DNA from: an uncultured Pelagibacteraceae bacterium
GTDB taxonomy: Bacteria > Pseudomonadota > Alphaproteobacteria > Pelagibacterales > Pelagibacteraceae
Direction of reading: 5' to 3'
Length of the DNA stretch: 64,000 bases
NCBI GenBank assembly: GCA_902624045.1
Contig: CACNVX010000001.1
Span: forward strand, 62,001-126,000
A model generated the notes under the pieces. The model was given only the letters and a program-made list of their open reading frames with translations, was not told the origin of the DNA and did not search any database. Positions 1-10,100 of the stretch are shown in pieces. Every line of letters begins with the position of its first letter. Position 1 is the stretch's first letter. Position numbers and translations under genes: made by a program.

Positions 1-747
1 GATGTTTACGAAGGATCTCCAACAACTGTAACCTTATTTTTTACAATAGTACCAAAAATAGCTGCCTTAACTGTGTTTATAAGATTTTTATATGTTCCTT
101 TTTTAAATTTAATTGATCAATGGCAAATGATAATTGTCTTCTTATCAATTGCCTCGATGATATTTGGAGCAGTTGCAGCAATAGGTCAAACTAATATTAA
201 AAGACTAATTGCTTACAGTTCTATAAGTCATATTGGTTACACATTGGCAGGATTAGCTACAGCAACAAATGAGGGAATACAAAGTTCAATAATCTATATT
301 TCAATATATGTTGTTATGAATTTAGCTCTTTTCTCTTGCTTATTAATGTTAAAAAGAAAAGATCAATATTATGAGAATATTGATGATCTTTCTGGGTTAT
401 CAAAAAATCACCCTTTATTATCTTTATGTTTGTTGTTAATTTTATTTTCTTTAGCCGGAATACCGCCTTTAGCTGGCTTCTTTGCAAAATTTTATGTTTT
501 TAAAGCTGTATTAGAACAATCAATGTATTTTTTAGCTATTATTGGACTGTTATCGACTGTAGTAGCTGCTTTTTATTACTTAAGAATTATAAAAATAATT
601 TATTTTGATAAAGAAAAAGATCAATATGATACTGACCATAGCCTATGGTTAAAATTTTCACTTACAGTTTCAACAATATTAATTCTTTTTTACTTCGTGT
701 TTCCAGGCGTGTTAATAGAAGTTGTATCAAGAATTAATATAATTTAA
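1..747 (+). CDS. nuoN: NADH-quinone oxidoreductase subunit N, C-terminal part
   Basis: Partial gene whose start lies left of the window; the frame is open from base 1 (DVYEGSP..., a typical NuoN/MrpD-family stretch). It is an antiporter-like membrane subunit of respiratory complex I that helps couple quinone reduction to proton pumping. Visible features are the segment NIKRLIAYSSISHIGY, with the lysine and helix expected in the antiporter-like fold, and LAGIPPLAGFFAKFYVF, a hallmark of NuoN/L/M, followed by hydrophobic helices to the C terminus. The stop overlaps the next start as TAATG. In alphaproteobacteria nuoN ends the nuo operon and is followed by birA and coaX, as here. Confidence 0.95.
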   Translation, partial: DVYEGSPTTVTLFFTIVPKIAALTVFIRFLYVPFLNLIDQWQMIIVFLSIASMIFGAVAAIGQTNIKRLIAYSSISHIGYTLAGLATATNEGIQSSIIYISIYVVMNLALFSCLLMLKRKDQYYENIDDLSGLSKNHPLLSLCLLLILFSLAGIPPLAGFFAKFYVFKAVLEQSMYFLAIIGLLSTVVAAFYYLRIIKIIYFDKEKDQYDTDHSLWLKFSLTVSTILILFYFVFPGVLIEVVSRINII

Positions 748-1280
748 TGAAACTTAAAAAATTTAAATTCAAAAAAGTTAAAAGTACTAATAATACAGCT
801 ATAAGAATTATTAAAGAAAGTAATTATAATTTAGGTATGGTTATCGCTGAAACGCAAACAAATGGCAGAGGACAGTACGGACGAAAATGGATTTCATCAA
901 AAGGAAATTTATTTGTATCTTTTTTTAATGAATTAAATAAAAAAAATTTATCAATAAATACTATAACTAAAATTAATTGTCTTTTAGTTAAAAAATTATT
1001 ATCTACACTAACTAGAAAAAAAATAATATTTAAAAAACCAAACGATCTTTTAATTGATAGAAAAAAAATATGTGGAATTTTACAAGAAGTTATATATTTA
1101 AATAAAAAAAAATTTTTAATCACTGGTATAGGTATAAATATAATAAAAAATCCATATATCAAAAATTATCCATCTACAAACTTGCAAGAAGTAACTAAAA
1201 AAAGTATTAGTAAAATAAATGTTGAAAATAAACTCAAACAACTTTTTGAAAAAAGTTTATCTAAATTATATAAAAATTAA
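747..1280 (+). CDS. birA: Biotin--[acetyl-CoA-carboxylase] ligase, short form
   Basis: Activates biotin with ATP and attaches it to the biotin carboxyl carrier protein of acetyl-CoA carboxylase. Seen: the adenylate-binding motif GRGQYGRKW (about residues 40-48) and KPNDL (about 97-101), equivalent to KWPND of the family. At 177 aa it is short: there is no N-terminal helix-turn-helix, so it cannot be a BirA-type biotin repressor, and the C-terminal SH3-like domain is absent or much reduced. It starts one base before the nuoN frame ends, so it is probably translationally coupled. Very rich in Lys/Asn. Confidence 0.9.
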   Translation: MKLKKFKFKKVKSTNNTAIRIIKESNYNLGMVIAETQTNGRGQYGRKWISSKGNLFVSFFNELNKKNLSINTITKINCLLVKKLLSTLTRKKIIFKKPNDLLIDRKKICGILQEVIYLNKKKFLITGIGINIIKNPYIKNYPSTNLQEVTKKSISKINVENKLKQLFEKSLSKLYKN

Positions 1281-1283
1281 AAA

Positions 1284-2030
1284 ATGTATATTTTAGGTGA
1301 TATAGGTAATACTGAAACTAAAGTTTGTATTGTTTCTAAAAAAAATAAAATTTTAAAAAAAATTACTTTTTTGTCTAAATCTGTTAATATTAAACAACTT
1401 AATGGTTTATTCAAAAAAAATAAAATTCAATTCAATAAAATAGAAAAAATATTATTTTGTAGTGTAGTACCCAGCACATTCAAAATAATTAAAAAATTTT
1501 TATCAAAAAAAATTAAAATAAAATGCTTAGAGGTAAAAAATTTAAACTTAAAATCGCTTATAAAAATTAAAGTTGATTATAAACAAGTAGGTTCAGATAG
1601 AATTAGCAATACCATCAGTGTTATGAATAATAAAAATAATTTTATTATTTTAGATTTTGGAACGGCAACGACTTTTGATGTTCTTGTTAAAGATACTTAT
1701 TATGGAGGGATTATTGCCCCTGGTTTGAGATTGTCTCTGAACACATTATCTCATAAAGCATCTTTAATTCCAAAAATAGATCTTAAAAAGGTAAACAAGG
1801 TTATTGGTAAAAATACAATAAGTGCCGTTAGATCAGGCTTTTTTTGGGGTTATGCAGGTTTAATTGACAATATTATTAATTTAATTAAGAAGGAAACTCG
1901 AAAATCTTTCAAAGTAATTATTACCGGTGGATTTTCAAATTTATTTAAAAATTCAATTAAAACGAAAACAAGTCATAACCAAGATATTACAATTAAAGGT
2001 CTAATAAAAATTTTAAAATTAATTAAATAA
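1284..2030 (+). CDS. coaX: Type III pantothenate kinase
   Basis: Phosphorylates pantothenate, the first step of coenzyme A synthesis. The 248 aa length is normal for CoaX. Motifs of this ASKHA-fold family are visible: the N-terminal phosphate loop GDIGNTETK (Asp6), GSDRI at about 103-107, and DFGTATTFDV at about 124-133 with the putative catalytic aspartate. It lies 3 bases after birA and just before the RNase J gene, the usual alphaproteobacterial order. CoaX needs a monovalent cation and is not feedback-inhibited by CoA in characterised members (family knowledge). Confidence 0.93.
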   Translation: MYILGDIGNTETKVCIVSKKNKILKKITFLSKSVNIKQLNGLFKKNKIQFNKIEKILFCSVVPSTFKIIKKFLSKKIKIKCLEVKNLNLKSLIKIKVDYKQVGSDRISNTISVMNNKNNFIILDFGTATTFDVLVKDTYYGGIIAPGLRLSLNTLSHKASLIPKIDLKKVNKVIGKNTISAVRSGFFWGYAGLIDNIINLIKKETRKSFKVIITGGFSNLFKNSIKTKTSHNQDITIKGLIKILKLIK

Positions 2031-2031
2031 T

Positions 2032-3690
2032 ATGAAAGATGAGCTATTATTTTGTCCTCTAGGTGGATCAGGTGAAATAGGTATGAACATGAATTTGTTT
2101 GGTTATGGACAGCCTAGTGATCATAAATGGATCATGGTTGACATAGGCGTAACTTTTGCAGATGATACTATACCTGGCGTAGATTTAATATACCCAGATC
2201 CAGGATTTATAGTTGATAGAAAAGATAATTTATTGGGGATTGTCGTAACCCATGCTCACGAAGACCATATCGGTGCAATTGCACATTTATGGCCAAAGCT
2301 TAAATGCAAAATATTTGCAACACCATTTACGGCACTTTTAATTAGAGAAAAATTTAAAGAGAAACAAATTGATATCGCAAATGATTTAAAAATAGTGGAA
2401 TTGAACGGCAAAGTTTCATTAGATCCATTTGAAATTGAATATATAACTTTAACTCATTCCATATTAGAGCCAAATGGTTTAAGAATTCAAACTCCAGTAG
2501 GTTCTATCTTGCATACAGGTGATTGGAAAGTTGATCCAGATCCATTAGTTGGTGAAAAAACAAATGAGAAAAGATTAAAAGAGATTGGTGAAGAAGGTGT
2601 ATTAGCAATGATTTGCGATTCTACTAATGTTATGAGTGCAGGTAAATCTGGATCTGAACTAGATGTCAGAAAAAGTATGCTAAGTATAATGTCTAGATTA
2701 AAAAAAAGAATAATTGTAACCTCTTTTGCATCTAATGTAGCTAGAATGGAAACAGTATTTTATTGTGCGGAGCAAACAGGTAGGCAAATTTCATTAGTTG
2801 GAAGATCAATGCATCGAATTTACAAAGCTGCAAGACAATGTGGGTATTTAAAAAATACTATCGAACCAATTGATGCTCGTGAAGCAAAAAATTTTTCAAG
2901 AGAAAAGATTGTATATTTGTGTACAGGAAGTCAGGGGGAACCAATGGGTGCAATGATGAGAATTTCTAGCTATATCCATCCTGATGTATTCATTGAAGAA
3001 GGTGATGCTGTAATATTTTCATCAAAAATTATTCCAGGAAATGAGAAAAAACTTTATAAACTTCATAATCAATTGGTTAAAGACGGTATAGAAGTAATTT
3101 CTGAAGAAAATGAATTTGTTCACGTTTCTGGTCACCCAAACAGAGAAGACTTAAAAGAAATGTATCAATGGATAAAACCTAAATGTGTAATACCCGTTCA
3201 CGGTGAACATAGACACATGATTGAGCACATAAGTTTTGCTAAAGAAATGCAAGTTCCCCACCCAGTTCAAGTTGAAAATGGCGATATTGTTAAACTTTTT
3301 CCAGGAGATAAACCTGAAGTTTATGATAAAGCACCGAGTGGCAGATTATATTTAGATGGAAATATAAGTATTGATCCAGACTCGCAGTCAATAAAAGATA
3401 GAAAAAATTTAAGTGCAAATGGATACTTAGAGGTAACTATTATGATTACTCCAAAAGGTAATATTCATAATGATCCAATACTTTCATTTAGAGGTTTACC
3501 TATTGAGGATAAAGACGATTTCACATATGGATTGATTGAAGAGATTGAAATTATCTCGAGAACATTCAAGGTTGGAAGTAAACAACAAGAACATAATTTA
3601 ATTGATGCATTAAAAATTGCTTGTAGAAAATTTTCAAAGGAGAGAACAGGAAAAAAACCCTTTACCAATATCAACTTGGTAAGAATTTAA
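2032..3690 (+). CDS. rnj: Ribonuclease J
   Basis: Metallo-beta-lactamase/beta-CASP ribonuclease with 5'-3' exo- and endonuclease activity in RNA turnover and rRNA maturation. Seen: the zinc motif THAHEDHIGA (His74, His76, Asp78, His79), further metal ligands in TLTHSILEPNG and LHTGDWKVD, the beta-CASP motifs FASNVARME and STGSQGEP-like CTGSQGEP, and IPVHGEHRH near the C-terminal part of the catalytic domain. The 552 aa length fits alphaproteobacterial RNase J. It lies between coaX and the DUF1467 gene, with 1-2 base spacing on both sides. Confidence 0.95.
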   Translation: MKDELLFCPLGGSGEIGMNMNLFGYGQPSDHKWIMVDIGVTFADDTIPGVDLIYPDPGFIVDRKDNLLGIVVTHAHEDHIGAIAHLWPKLKCKIFATPFTALLIREKFKEKQIDIANDLKIVELNGKVSLDPFEIEYITLTHSILEPNGLRIQTPVGSILHTGDWKVDPDPLVGEKTNEKRLKEIGEEGVLAMICDSTNVMSAGKSGSELDVRKSMLSIMSRLKKRIIVTSFASNVARMETVFYCAEQTGRQISLVGRSMHRIYKAARQCGYLKNTIEPIDAREAKNFSREKIVYLCTGSQGEPMGAMMRISSYIHPDVFIEEGDAVIFSSKIIPGNEKKLYKLHNQLVKDGIEVISEENEFVHVSGHPNREDLKEMYQWIKPKCVIPVHGEHRHMIEHISFAKEMQVPHPVQVENGDIVKLFPGDKPEVYDKAPSGRLYLDGNISIDPDSQSIKDRKNLSANGYLEVTIMITPKGNIHNDPILSFRGLPIEDKDDFTYGLIEEIEIISRTFKVGSKQQEHNLIDALKIACRKFSKERTGKKPFTNINLVRI

Positions 3691-3935
3691 TGAGTTTAAC
3701 TGGGTTAGCTATTATCTATATTATTATATGGTGGATAGTGTTCTTTGCTATTTTACCTATTGATGTAAATCGAACAAAGATTGTAAAAATTGATGGTGAA
3801 GATCCTGGATCCCCTGAAAATCCAAAAATGTTGAAAAAATTCTTATATTGCACAGGAATTACCTCTGTCATTTTCATTGTAATTTACCTATTAATTAAAT
3901 TTGAATATTTAAATTTAAGAAATATGATCAATTAA
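3690..3935 (+). CDS. DUF1467 family small membrane protein
   Basis: 81 aa protein with two hydrophobic helices (about residues 4-24 and 50-68) around a polar loop containing PIDVNRTK and DPGSPENP. This pattern is typical of DUF1467, which in alphaproteobacteria sits between the RNase J gene and proS exactly as here. Its function is unknown; conservation of position suggests a core membrane role. It starts on the last base of the RNase J stop codon and ends 1 base before proS, so it is part of the same transcript. Confidence 0.88.
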   Translation: MSLTGLAIIYIIIWWIVFFAILPIDVNRTKIVKIDGEDPGSPENPKMLKKFLYCTGITSVIFIVIYLLIKFEYLNLRNMIN

Positions 3936-3936
3936 A

Positions 3937-5271
3937 ATGCTTTTATCAAATTCATTTATACCAATATTAAAAAATAATCCATCAGAGGCAAAAATTAAAT
4001 CTCATCAATTAATGTTAAGAGTAGGTATGATAAAACAAGCGTCGGCAGGAATTTACTCATGGCTACCACTAGGTTTTAAAGTGATGAAAAAAATAGAGGA
4101 AATTGTCAGACAAGAGCAAAATAAAATTGGTGCTCAAGAAATACTAATGCCAACTATTCAAACAAGCGAAATTTGGAAAGAAAGTGGACGTTATGAAGAC
4201 TATGGTGAGGAGATGCTTAGAATAACTGACCGCCAAAATAGAGAAATGTTATATGGCCCAACTAATGAAGAGCAAGTTACAGATATTTTTAGATCGTCAA
4301 TAAAATCTTATAAATCCTTACCACAACTTATGTATCATATTCAGTGGAAGTTTAGAGATGAAATAAGACCAAGGTTTGGAATTATGCGTGGTCGAGAATT
4401 TTATATGAAAGACGCTTATTCATTTGATGTTTCTGATGAAGACGCTTTTTATTCATATAATAAATTTTTTCTTTCTTATTTAAAAACATTTAAAAAATTA
4501 TCTTTAACAGCAATACCAATGGCTGCTGATACAGGACCTATTGGTGGAAATTTATCTCATGAATTTATAATCCTTGCCGATACGGGCGAAAGTAAAATTT
4601 TTACAGATAAAAGAATATTTGATTTAAATAGCGATGATACACAACTAGAAAGATCGTCATTAGAAAGTATGAGAAAAAATTATGAACAGTTTTATGCGGT
4701 GACTGATGAAAAGTTTAACAAAGAAGAGTTTGAAAAAATTGTTTCTAAAGAAAATCAGTTGATAACTAAAGGTATCGAAGTAGGTCATATATTTTATTTT
4801 GGTGATAAGTACTCAAAGCCGATGGGCGCGTCAGTTGATATACCGGGAGGGAAAAAAGATTTTGTCAAAATGGGCTCTTATGGAATTGGAGTATCAAGGC
4901 TTGTAGGTGCAATAATAGAGGCTAAATATGATGATAAAAATGAAGTCATGAAATGGCCATTGTCTGTTGCTCCTTATGATATTTCTATGATCCCTATGAT
5001 AAATAAAAACGACATTTCTTCTTTAGATAAAGCTAAAAATATTAACAAAGAATTACTAAAAAATAATATTGATGCAATTATCGATGATACAGATGAAAAT
5101 TTTTCATCAAAAATTAAAAAAATGAACTTAATTGGAGCTCCATATCAAATTATCATTGGAAAAAAAAGTGATGGTGATTTGATAGAGTTTAAGGAAATAG
5201 GTGGTGAAACTCAACATTTGCCATTAAATAAAATTATAGAAATTATAACTAAACAAAAAAATTCAATTTGA
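3937..5271 (+). CDS. proS: Prolyl-tRNA synthetase, short alphaproteobacterial form
   Basis: Class II synthetase that charges tRNA-Pro. Seen: GPTNEEQVTDIFR, then WKFRDEIRPRFGIMRGREFYMKDAYSFD (class II motif 2 region, written here only as a landmark beginning FRDEIRPRFG), and YGIGVSRLVGA (motif 3), followed by the anticodon-binding domain with SLDKAKNINKELL. At 444 aa it lacks the roughly 180 aa editing (INS) domain of the E. coli enzyme, as is usual for alphaproteobacteria; mischarged Ala-tRNA-Pro may be cleared by a separate ProXp-type protein. It is followed directly by the lol genes. Confidence 0.96.
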   Translation: MLLSNSFIPILKNNPSEAKIKSHQLMLRVGMIKQASAGIYSWLPLGFKVMKKIEEIVRQEQNKIGAQEILMPTIQTSEIWKESGRYEDYGEEMLRITDRQNREMLYGPTNEEQVTDIFRSSIKSYKSLPQLMYHIQWKFRDEIRPRFGIMRGREFYMKDAYSFDVSDEDAFYSYNKFFLSYLKTFKKLSLTAIPMAADTGPIGGNLSHEFIILADTGESKIFTDKRIFDLNSDDTQLERSSLESMRKNYEQFYAVTDEKFNKEEFEKIVSKENQLITKGIEVGHIFYFGDKYSKPMGASVDIPGGKKDFVKMGSYGIGVSRLVGAIIEAKYDDKNEVMKWPLSVAPYDISMIPMINKNDISSLDKAKNINKELLKNNIDAIIDDTDENFSSKIKKMNLIGAPYQIIIGKKSDGDLIEFKEIGGETQHLPLNKIIEIITKQKNSI

Positions 5272-6500
5272 TTTCTACTTTAGAAAAAGAAATTACTTTA
5301 AGATTTTTAAAAGCTAGAAAAAAAGATGGCTTTCTAAATGTTATATCAATTTTTTCTTTTATCGGAATAAGTCTTGGTGTTGCAGTTCTCATAATAGTGA
5401 TGTCTGTGATGAATGGATTTCGTACAGAGTTGATTAGCAAAATTGTAGGCTTTAACTCACATATAACAGTAAAAACTTATGGAAAACCTATCAATGAAAA
5501 AAAAATAAATACAAAAAACTTAGAATTAATTTCAGAAAATATAATTTTTAGTAATTCAGGTGAAGCAATTATACTTAAAAATAATTCATCAAAAGGAATA
5601 GTTTTACGTGGATATAAAACAGAAGATTTTTCAAGTTTGGAAATTGTTAAAAATGATAAATTTAAAGGAAATAAAAAACAATTAAAAAAAAATTTTATAT
5701 CTTTAGGTAATGAATTAAGTTTTTCTTTAGATATTAAAATAGGTGATGAATTAATATTAATGTCACCATCTGGGGTAGAGACAATAATTGGTAGTATGCC
5801 AAAACAAAAAACTTTTTTGGTAACGTCGATTTATAATAGTGGTTTAGCTGAATTTGATAACAATATTGCATTTATAAATTTAAGAACTCTTGAAGATTTT
5901 TTTGACTATAAATCAGATGATAGAAATTTAGAAATTTATCTAAAAAATCCAAATAAAATTGAAAAACAAAAATTTATTGTTCAAGAAATTTTTGATGAAG
6001 AATTTGTTTATAGTTGGTCAGATATGAATAGTTCTTTATTTTCAGCATTAAAAGTTGAACGTAATGTTATGTTTATTATATTGTCATTAATTATTATTGT
6101 TGCAGCTTTTAATATAATTTCTGGATTAACAATTTTAGTTAAAAATAAAACTAGAGATATTGCAATTTTAAAATCAATTGGTGTTTTAAATAAATCAATT
6201 ATAAAAATATTTTTCCTAGTAGGTGTAATTATAGGAACATCCGCTACTATTTTTGGAGTTTTTTTAGGTGTAACTTTTTCTCTTTACATAGAAAACCTTA
6301 GACAGTTTTTAAGTTCAACATTTAATATAAGTTTATTTCCAGAGGAAATATATTTCTTAAGTAAGATGCCTTCAGATATAAATCCAACATCAATTTTTTT
6401 AATTTCAATTTGTTCAATACTAATAACAATTATAGTATCAATTTTTCCAGCCTTCAAAGCAGCTAAACTGGATCCAATTAAATCTTTAAAATATGAATAG
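5268..6500 (+). CDS. lolC: Lipoprotein-releasing ABC transporter permease (LolC/E family)
   Basis: Inner-membrane part of the Lol system that extracts outer-membrane lipoproteins and hands them to LolA. Start is TTG at 5268, overlapping the proS stop by 4 bases; no better ATG precedes the conserved N terminus (EITLRFLKARKKDGFLNVIS). Seen: one N-terminal membrane helix (about 25-50), a large periplasmic domain, then three helices near the C terminus with NKTRDIAILKSIGV and FPAFKAAKLDPIKSLKYE, typical of the MacB/FtsX-like permease. Only one such permease gene is present beside lolD, so it may act as a homodimer (LolF-like) as proposed for many alphaproteobacteria. Confidence 0.92.
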   Translation: MISTLEKEITLRFLKARKKDGFLNVISIFSFIGISLGVAVLIIVMSVMNGFRTELISKIVGFNSHITVKTYGKPINEKKINTKNLELISENIIFSNSGEAIILKNNSSKGIVLRGYKTEDFSSLEIVKNDKFKGNKKQLKKNFISLGNELSFSLDIKIGDELILMSPSGVETIIGSMPKQKTFLVTSIYNSGLAEFDNNIAFINLRTLEDFFDYKSDDRNLEIYLKNPNKIEKQKFIVQEIFDEEFVYSWSDMNSSLFSALKVERNVMFIILSLIIIVAAFNIISGLTILVKNKTRDIAILKSIGVLNKSIIKIFFLVGVIIGTSATIFGVFLGVTFSLYIENLRQFLSSTFNISLFPEEIYFLSKMPSDINPTSIFLISICSILITIIVSIFPAFKAAKLDPIKSLKYE

Positions 6501-7170
6501 TTTTCTCGAATTAAAAAAAATATCCAAAAGTTTTAAAACTGAAAAAACAGTAAAAGTGTTAAAAAATCTTTCTCAAAAATTTGATAAAGGTAAAAGCTAT
6601 TCTATTATGGGACCCTCAGGATCTGGTAAATCAACTTTATTAAATATTATATCTTTGATTGATAGACCATCATCTGGATCAATTAACTTTAATAAAATTC
6701 AAGTAAATTCTGATGAATCAGAAAAAAATGATTTTTTTAGATCAAAAAAAATTGGAATTGTTTATCAACAAAATAATCTTCTTCCTGATTTTACAGCTTT
6801 AGAAAATATATATTTGGCCTCACTTGCAATTAATGACAATAAAGAATTAGCAATATCTAATGCAGAAAAATTACTAAAAAAAATTGGACTTTCTAGTAGG
6901 GCAGATCACTTTCCATCACAACTATCAGGTGGTGAGGCTCAAAGAGTTGCTATAGCAAGAGCTATTGTTAATAATCCAGAAATAATTTTAGCAGATGAGC
7001 CAACCGGAAGCTTAGATATAGAAACCGCGAAAGATGTTTTTGAGCTTTTAAATAAACAAAAAAAACCAGATAGACTTATTATATTTGCAACCCATAATAG
7101 ATTTTTTGCCAATAAGGCAGATTGCCTATTGGAGATGATAGATGGTAGTATAAAATCATCTAATGCTTGA
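6493..7170 (+). CDS. lolD: Lipoprotein-releasing ABC transporter ATP-binding protein
   Basis: ATPase that drives lipoprotein release with the LolC/E permease. Seen: Walker [10 protein letters not shown] (about 40-48), Q-loop YQQNNLLPDFTALEN, ABC signature [14 protein letters not shown] (about 144-157), Walker B IILADEPTGSLD (about 164-175) and the H-loop ATHNRF. 225 aa is normal. It overlaps lolC by 8 bases and dnaE by 8 bases, so all three are probably translationally coupled. Confidence 0.94.
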   Translation: MNSFLELKKISKSFKTEKTVKVLKNLSQKFDKGKSYSIMGPSGSGKSTLLNIISLIDRPSSGSINFNKIQVNSDESEKNDFFRSKKIGIVYQQNNLLPDFTALENIYLASLAINDNKELAISNAEKLLKKIGLSSRADHFPSQLSGGEAQRVAIARAIVNNPEIILADEPTGSLDIETAKDVFELLNKQKKPDRLIIFATHNRFFANKADCLLEMIDGSIKSSNA

Positions 7171-10100
7171 GTCTCGTTCTCAAAATTTTAATCATCTTAA
7201 AATTCATACACAATATTCTATATGTGAAGGTGCAACTAGAATTGATGATTTACAAGAATATTCAAAAAAAAATAAAATAAAGTCATTAGGTTTATGTGAT
7301 ACTTCAAATTTATGTGGTGCATTAGAATTTGCTGAAAAAATTTCAAAGTCTGGTACACAGCCAATAGTTGGTACTCAAATCAACTTTAAAATAAATGAAA
7401 CAATTGGCCTACTTCCTCTATTTGCTTTAAATGAGTCTGGATATAAAAATATAATAGAACTGTCATCATCTTCTTATTTAGAAAATGATGAATTATCAGA
7501 CCCACATGTAGGGTTTGAATTATTATTAAATAATTCTGATGGTGTTGCGATATTTTCAGGGACTGTATTTGGTTTGTTTGGTAAATTATTTGATAAAGGA
7601 AAATTTACTGAAATTAATGAGCTATATAGCAAAATTAAAAGTACCTTTGGTGACAGATTTTATTTAGAGATTCAAAGACATAATGATCAAAATGAAACTG
7701 GGTTTGAAAAATTTAATTTGAAAAAATCTTTGGATCTAGAAATACCTATTATTGCGACCAACGAAGTTTTTTATTTAAATAAAGATATGTATGAAGCACA
7801 TGATGCTTTGATTTGCATTGGTAATAAAACATATGTAAATGAAAAAAATAGATTAAGATTAACTGACCAGCATTACCTAAAAACTAACATGGAGATGTCA
7901 GAATTATTTGCCGACTTACCAGAAGCTTTAGAAAATAATTATAATTTTCCTTTAAGATGTAATTATAGACCATTATTTTCTAACCCAATATTACCAAATA
8001 TAAGTAGCAATAAAGACGGAAACGCAGACGAAATTTTGAAAAAAGATTCAATACAGGGATTGAAAGTTAAATTTAATAAAATCTTTAGTTTAAGTGATGA
8101 TGAATTAGAAAATAATAATTCTTATAAGGAATATAAAAAAAGACTTAATCATGAACTTTCTATTATTATATCAATGAAATATTCTAGTTATTTCCTAATA
8201 GTTGCTGATTATATAAAGTGGGCTAAAAATAATGATATTCCCGTAGGACCCGGAAGAGGGTCGGGAGCTGGTTCTTTAGTAGCTTGGTGCCTATCAATTA
8301 CTGATGTTGATCCAATAAAATTTAATCTAATTTTTGAAAGATTTTTAAATCCAGATAGAATTTCAATGCCAGATTTTGATATAGATTTTTGTGAGGATAA
8401 AAGAGATCAAGTATTTGAATATTTAACAACAAAATATAAAGACAGTGTAGCTCACATCATAACATTTGGTAAATTGAAAGCACGAATGGTAATAAGAGAT
8501 GTAGGTAGAGTTTTGGGATTAGCTTATGGATTTGTTGACAGCATATCTAAGATGATACCATTCGATCCATCAAGACCACAAAATTTATCTCAGTGTATTG
8601 CTGGTGAGCCAAGATTACAAAAACTTATCAATGATGACCCTAGGGTAAAAAAACTTACTGATCTGTCACTTAAATTAGAAGGTCTAAATAGAAATGTTGC
8701 TACTCATGCAGCTGGTGTAGTAATAGCAGATAAAAAATTGACTGAAGTTGTTCCTTTGTACAAAGATGTTTCTGCAGATTTACTATTACCATCTACCCAA
8801 TTTGATATGTATTCAGCTGAAAATGCTGGTTTGGTTAAATTCGACTTTTTGGGTTTAAAAACATTAACAGTTATAAATAATACTCAAAAACTTATCCAAA
8901 AAAAAAATAAAGAATTTTATATAGAAAATATTAATTATGAGGATCAAAAAGTTTTTGATCTAATGTCTACAGGTAACACGGTTGGTTTATTCCAAATTGA
9001 AAGTGCCGGTATGAGAGAAGCTTTAGTACAAATGAAACCCAACCATATTGAAGATATTATTGCTTTAGTTGCTTTATATAGACCTGGACCCATGAGTAAT
9101 ATACCTACTTATAATGATTGTAAACATGGAAAACAAAAACCAGATTATTTGCATCCACTTTTAGAAGATATTTTAAAACCAACTTACGGAGTAATTATTT
9201 ATCAAGAACAAGTTATGCAAATAGCTCAAAAATTATCAGGATTCACAGCAGGACAAGCAGATCTTTTAAGAAGAGCAATGGGAAAAAAAAAACGAGCAGA
9301 ACTTGAAAAACAAAAACAAGGATTTATAGCTGGAGCTGTTAAAAATGGAATAGCAAAAGATGTAGCTGCTGGAATTTTTTTAAAAATAGAGCCATTTGCC
9401 GAATATGGTTTTAATAAAAGTCATGCAGCTGCATATGCAATTATTTCTTATCAGACTGCATTTTTGAAAACATATTATCCAAAAGAATTTATTGCTGCTT
9501 CTATGACTATGGATATCTCAAATCAAAATAAATTAAGTGAGTTTTATGAAGAATTAAAAAGATTAAATATAGAAATTGTTCGTCCTGATATAAATGAATG
9601 TTTTGCAGACTTCAAAACAATTGATAATAAATTTTATTATGCTTTAGGTGGTATTAAAGCTGTGGGATATGAAGCAATATCAAATATAGTTAAAGAAAGA
9701 ATATCGAATGGTAAATTTAAATCAATTCAAGATTTTATAAATAGAGTAAATCCAAAAGACATAAATAAACTTCAACTGGAGGGATTAGTTAAAGCGGGAG
9801 CCTTTGATAGTTTAAATGTTAATAGACAAGCATTGTTTAATTCTATACCAAGTTTAATAGCAAAAAACAAAAATATTTTTGACAATAAATCAGCTAATCA
9901 AATTGATTTGTTTTCTGAAGATGAAAAAATCCAAGATGAAATAGTTTTTAAAATTCAGGATTGGGAATTCGAAGAAAGACTATCAAAAGAATTTGAAGCT
10001 GTAGGTTTTTTCATATCAGATCATCCTTTAAATCAATTTACAGAAATTTTTAATGATTATAAGATTATTGACTATTCTAGTTTTGTTATAAATGAAAAAT

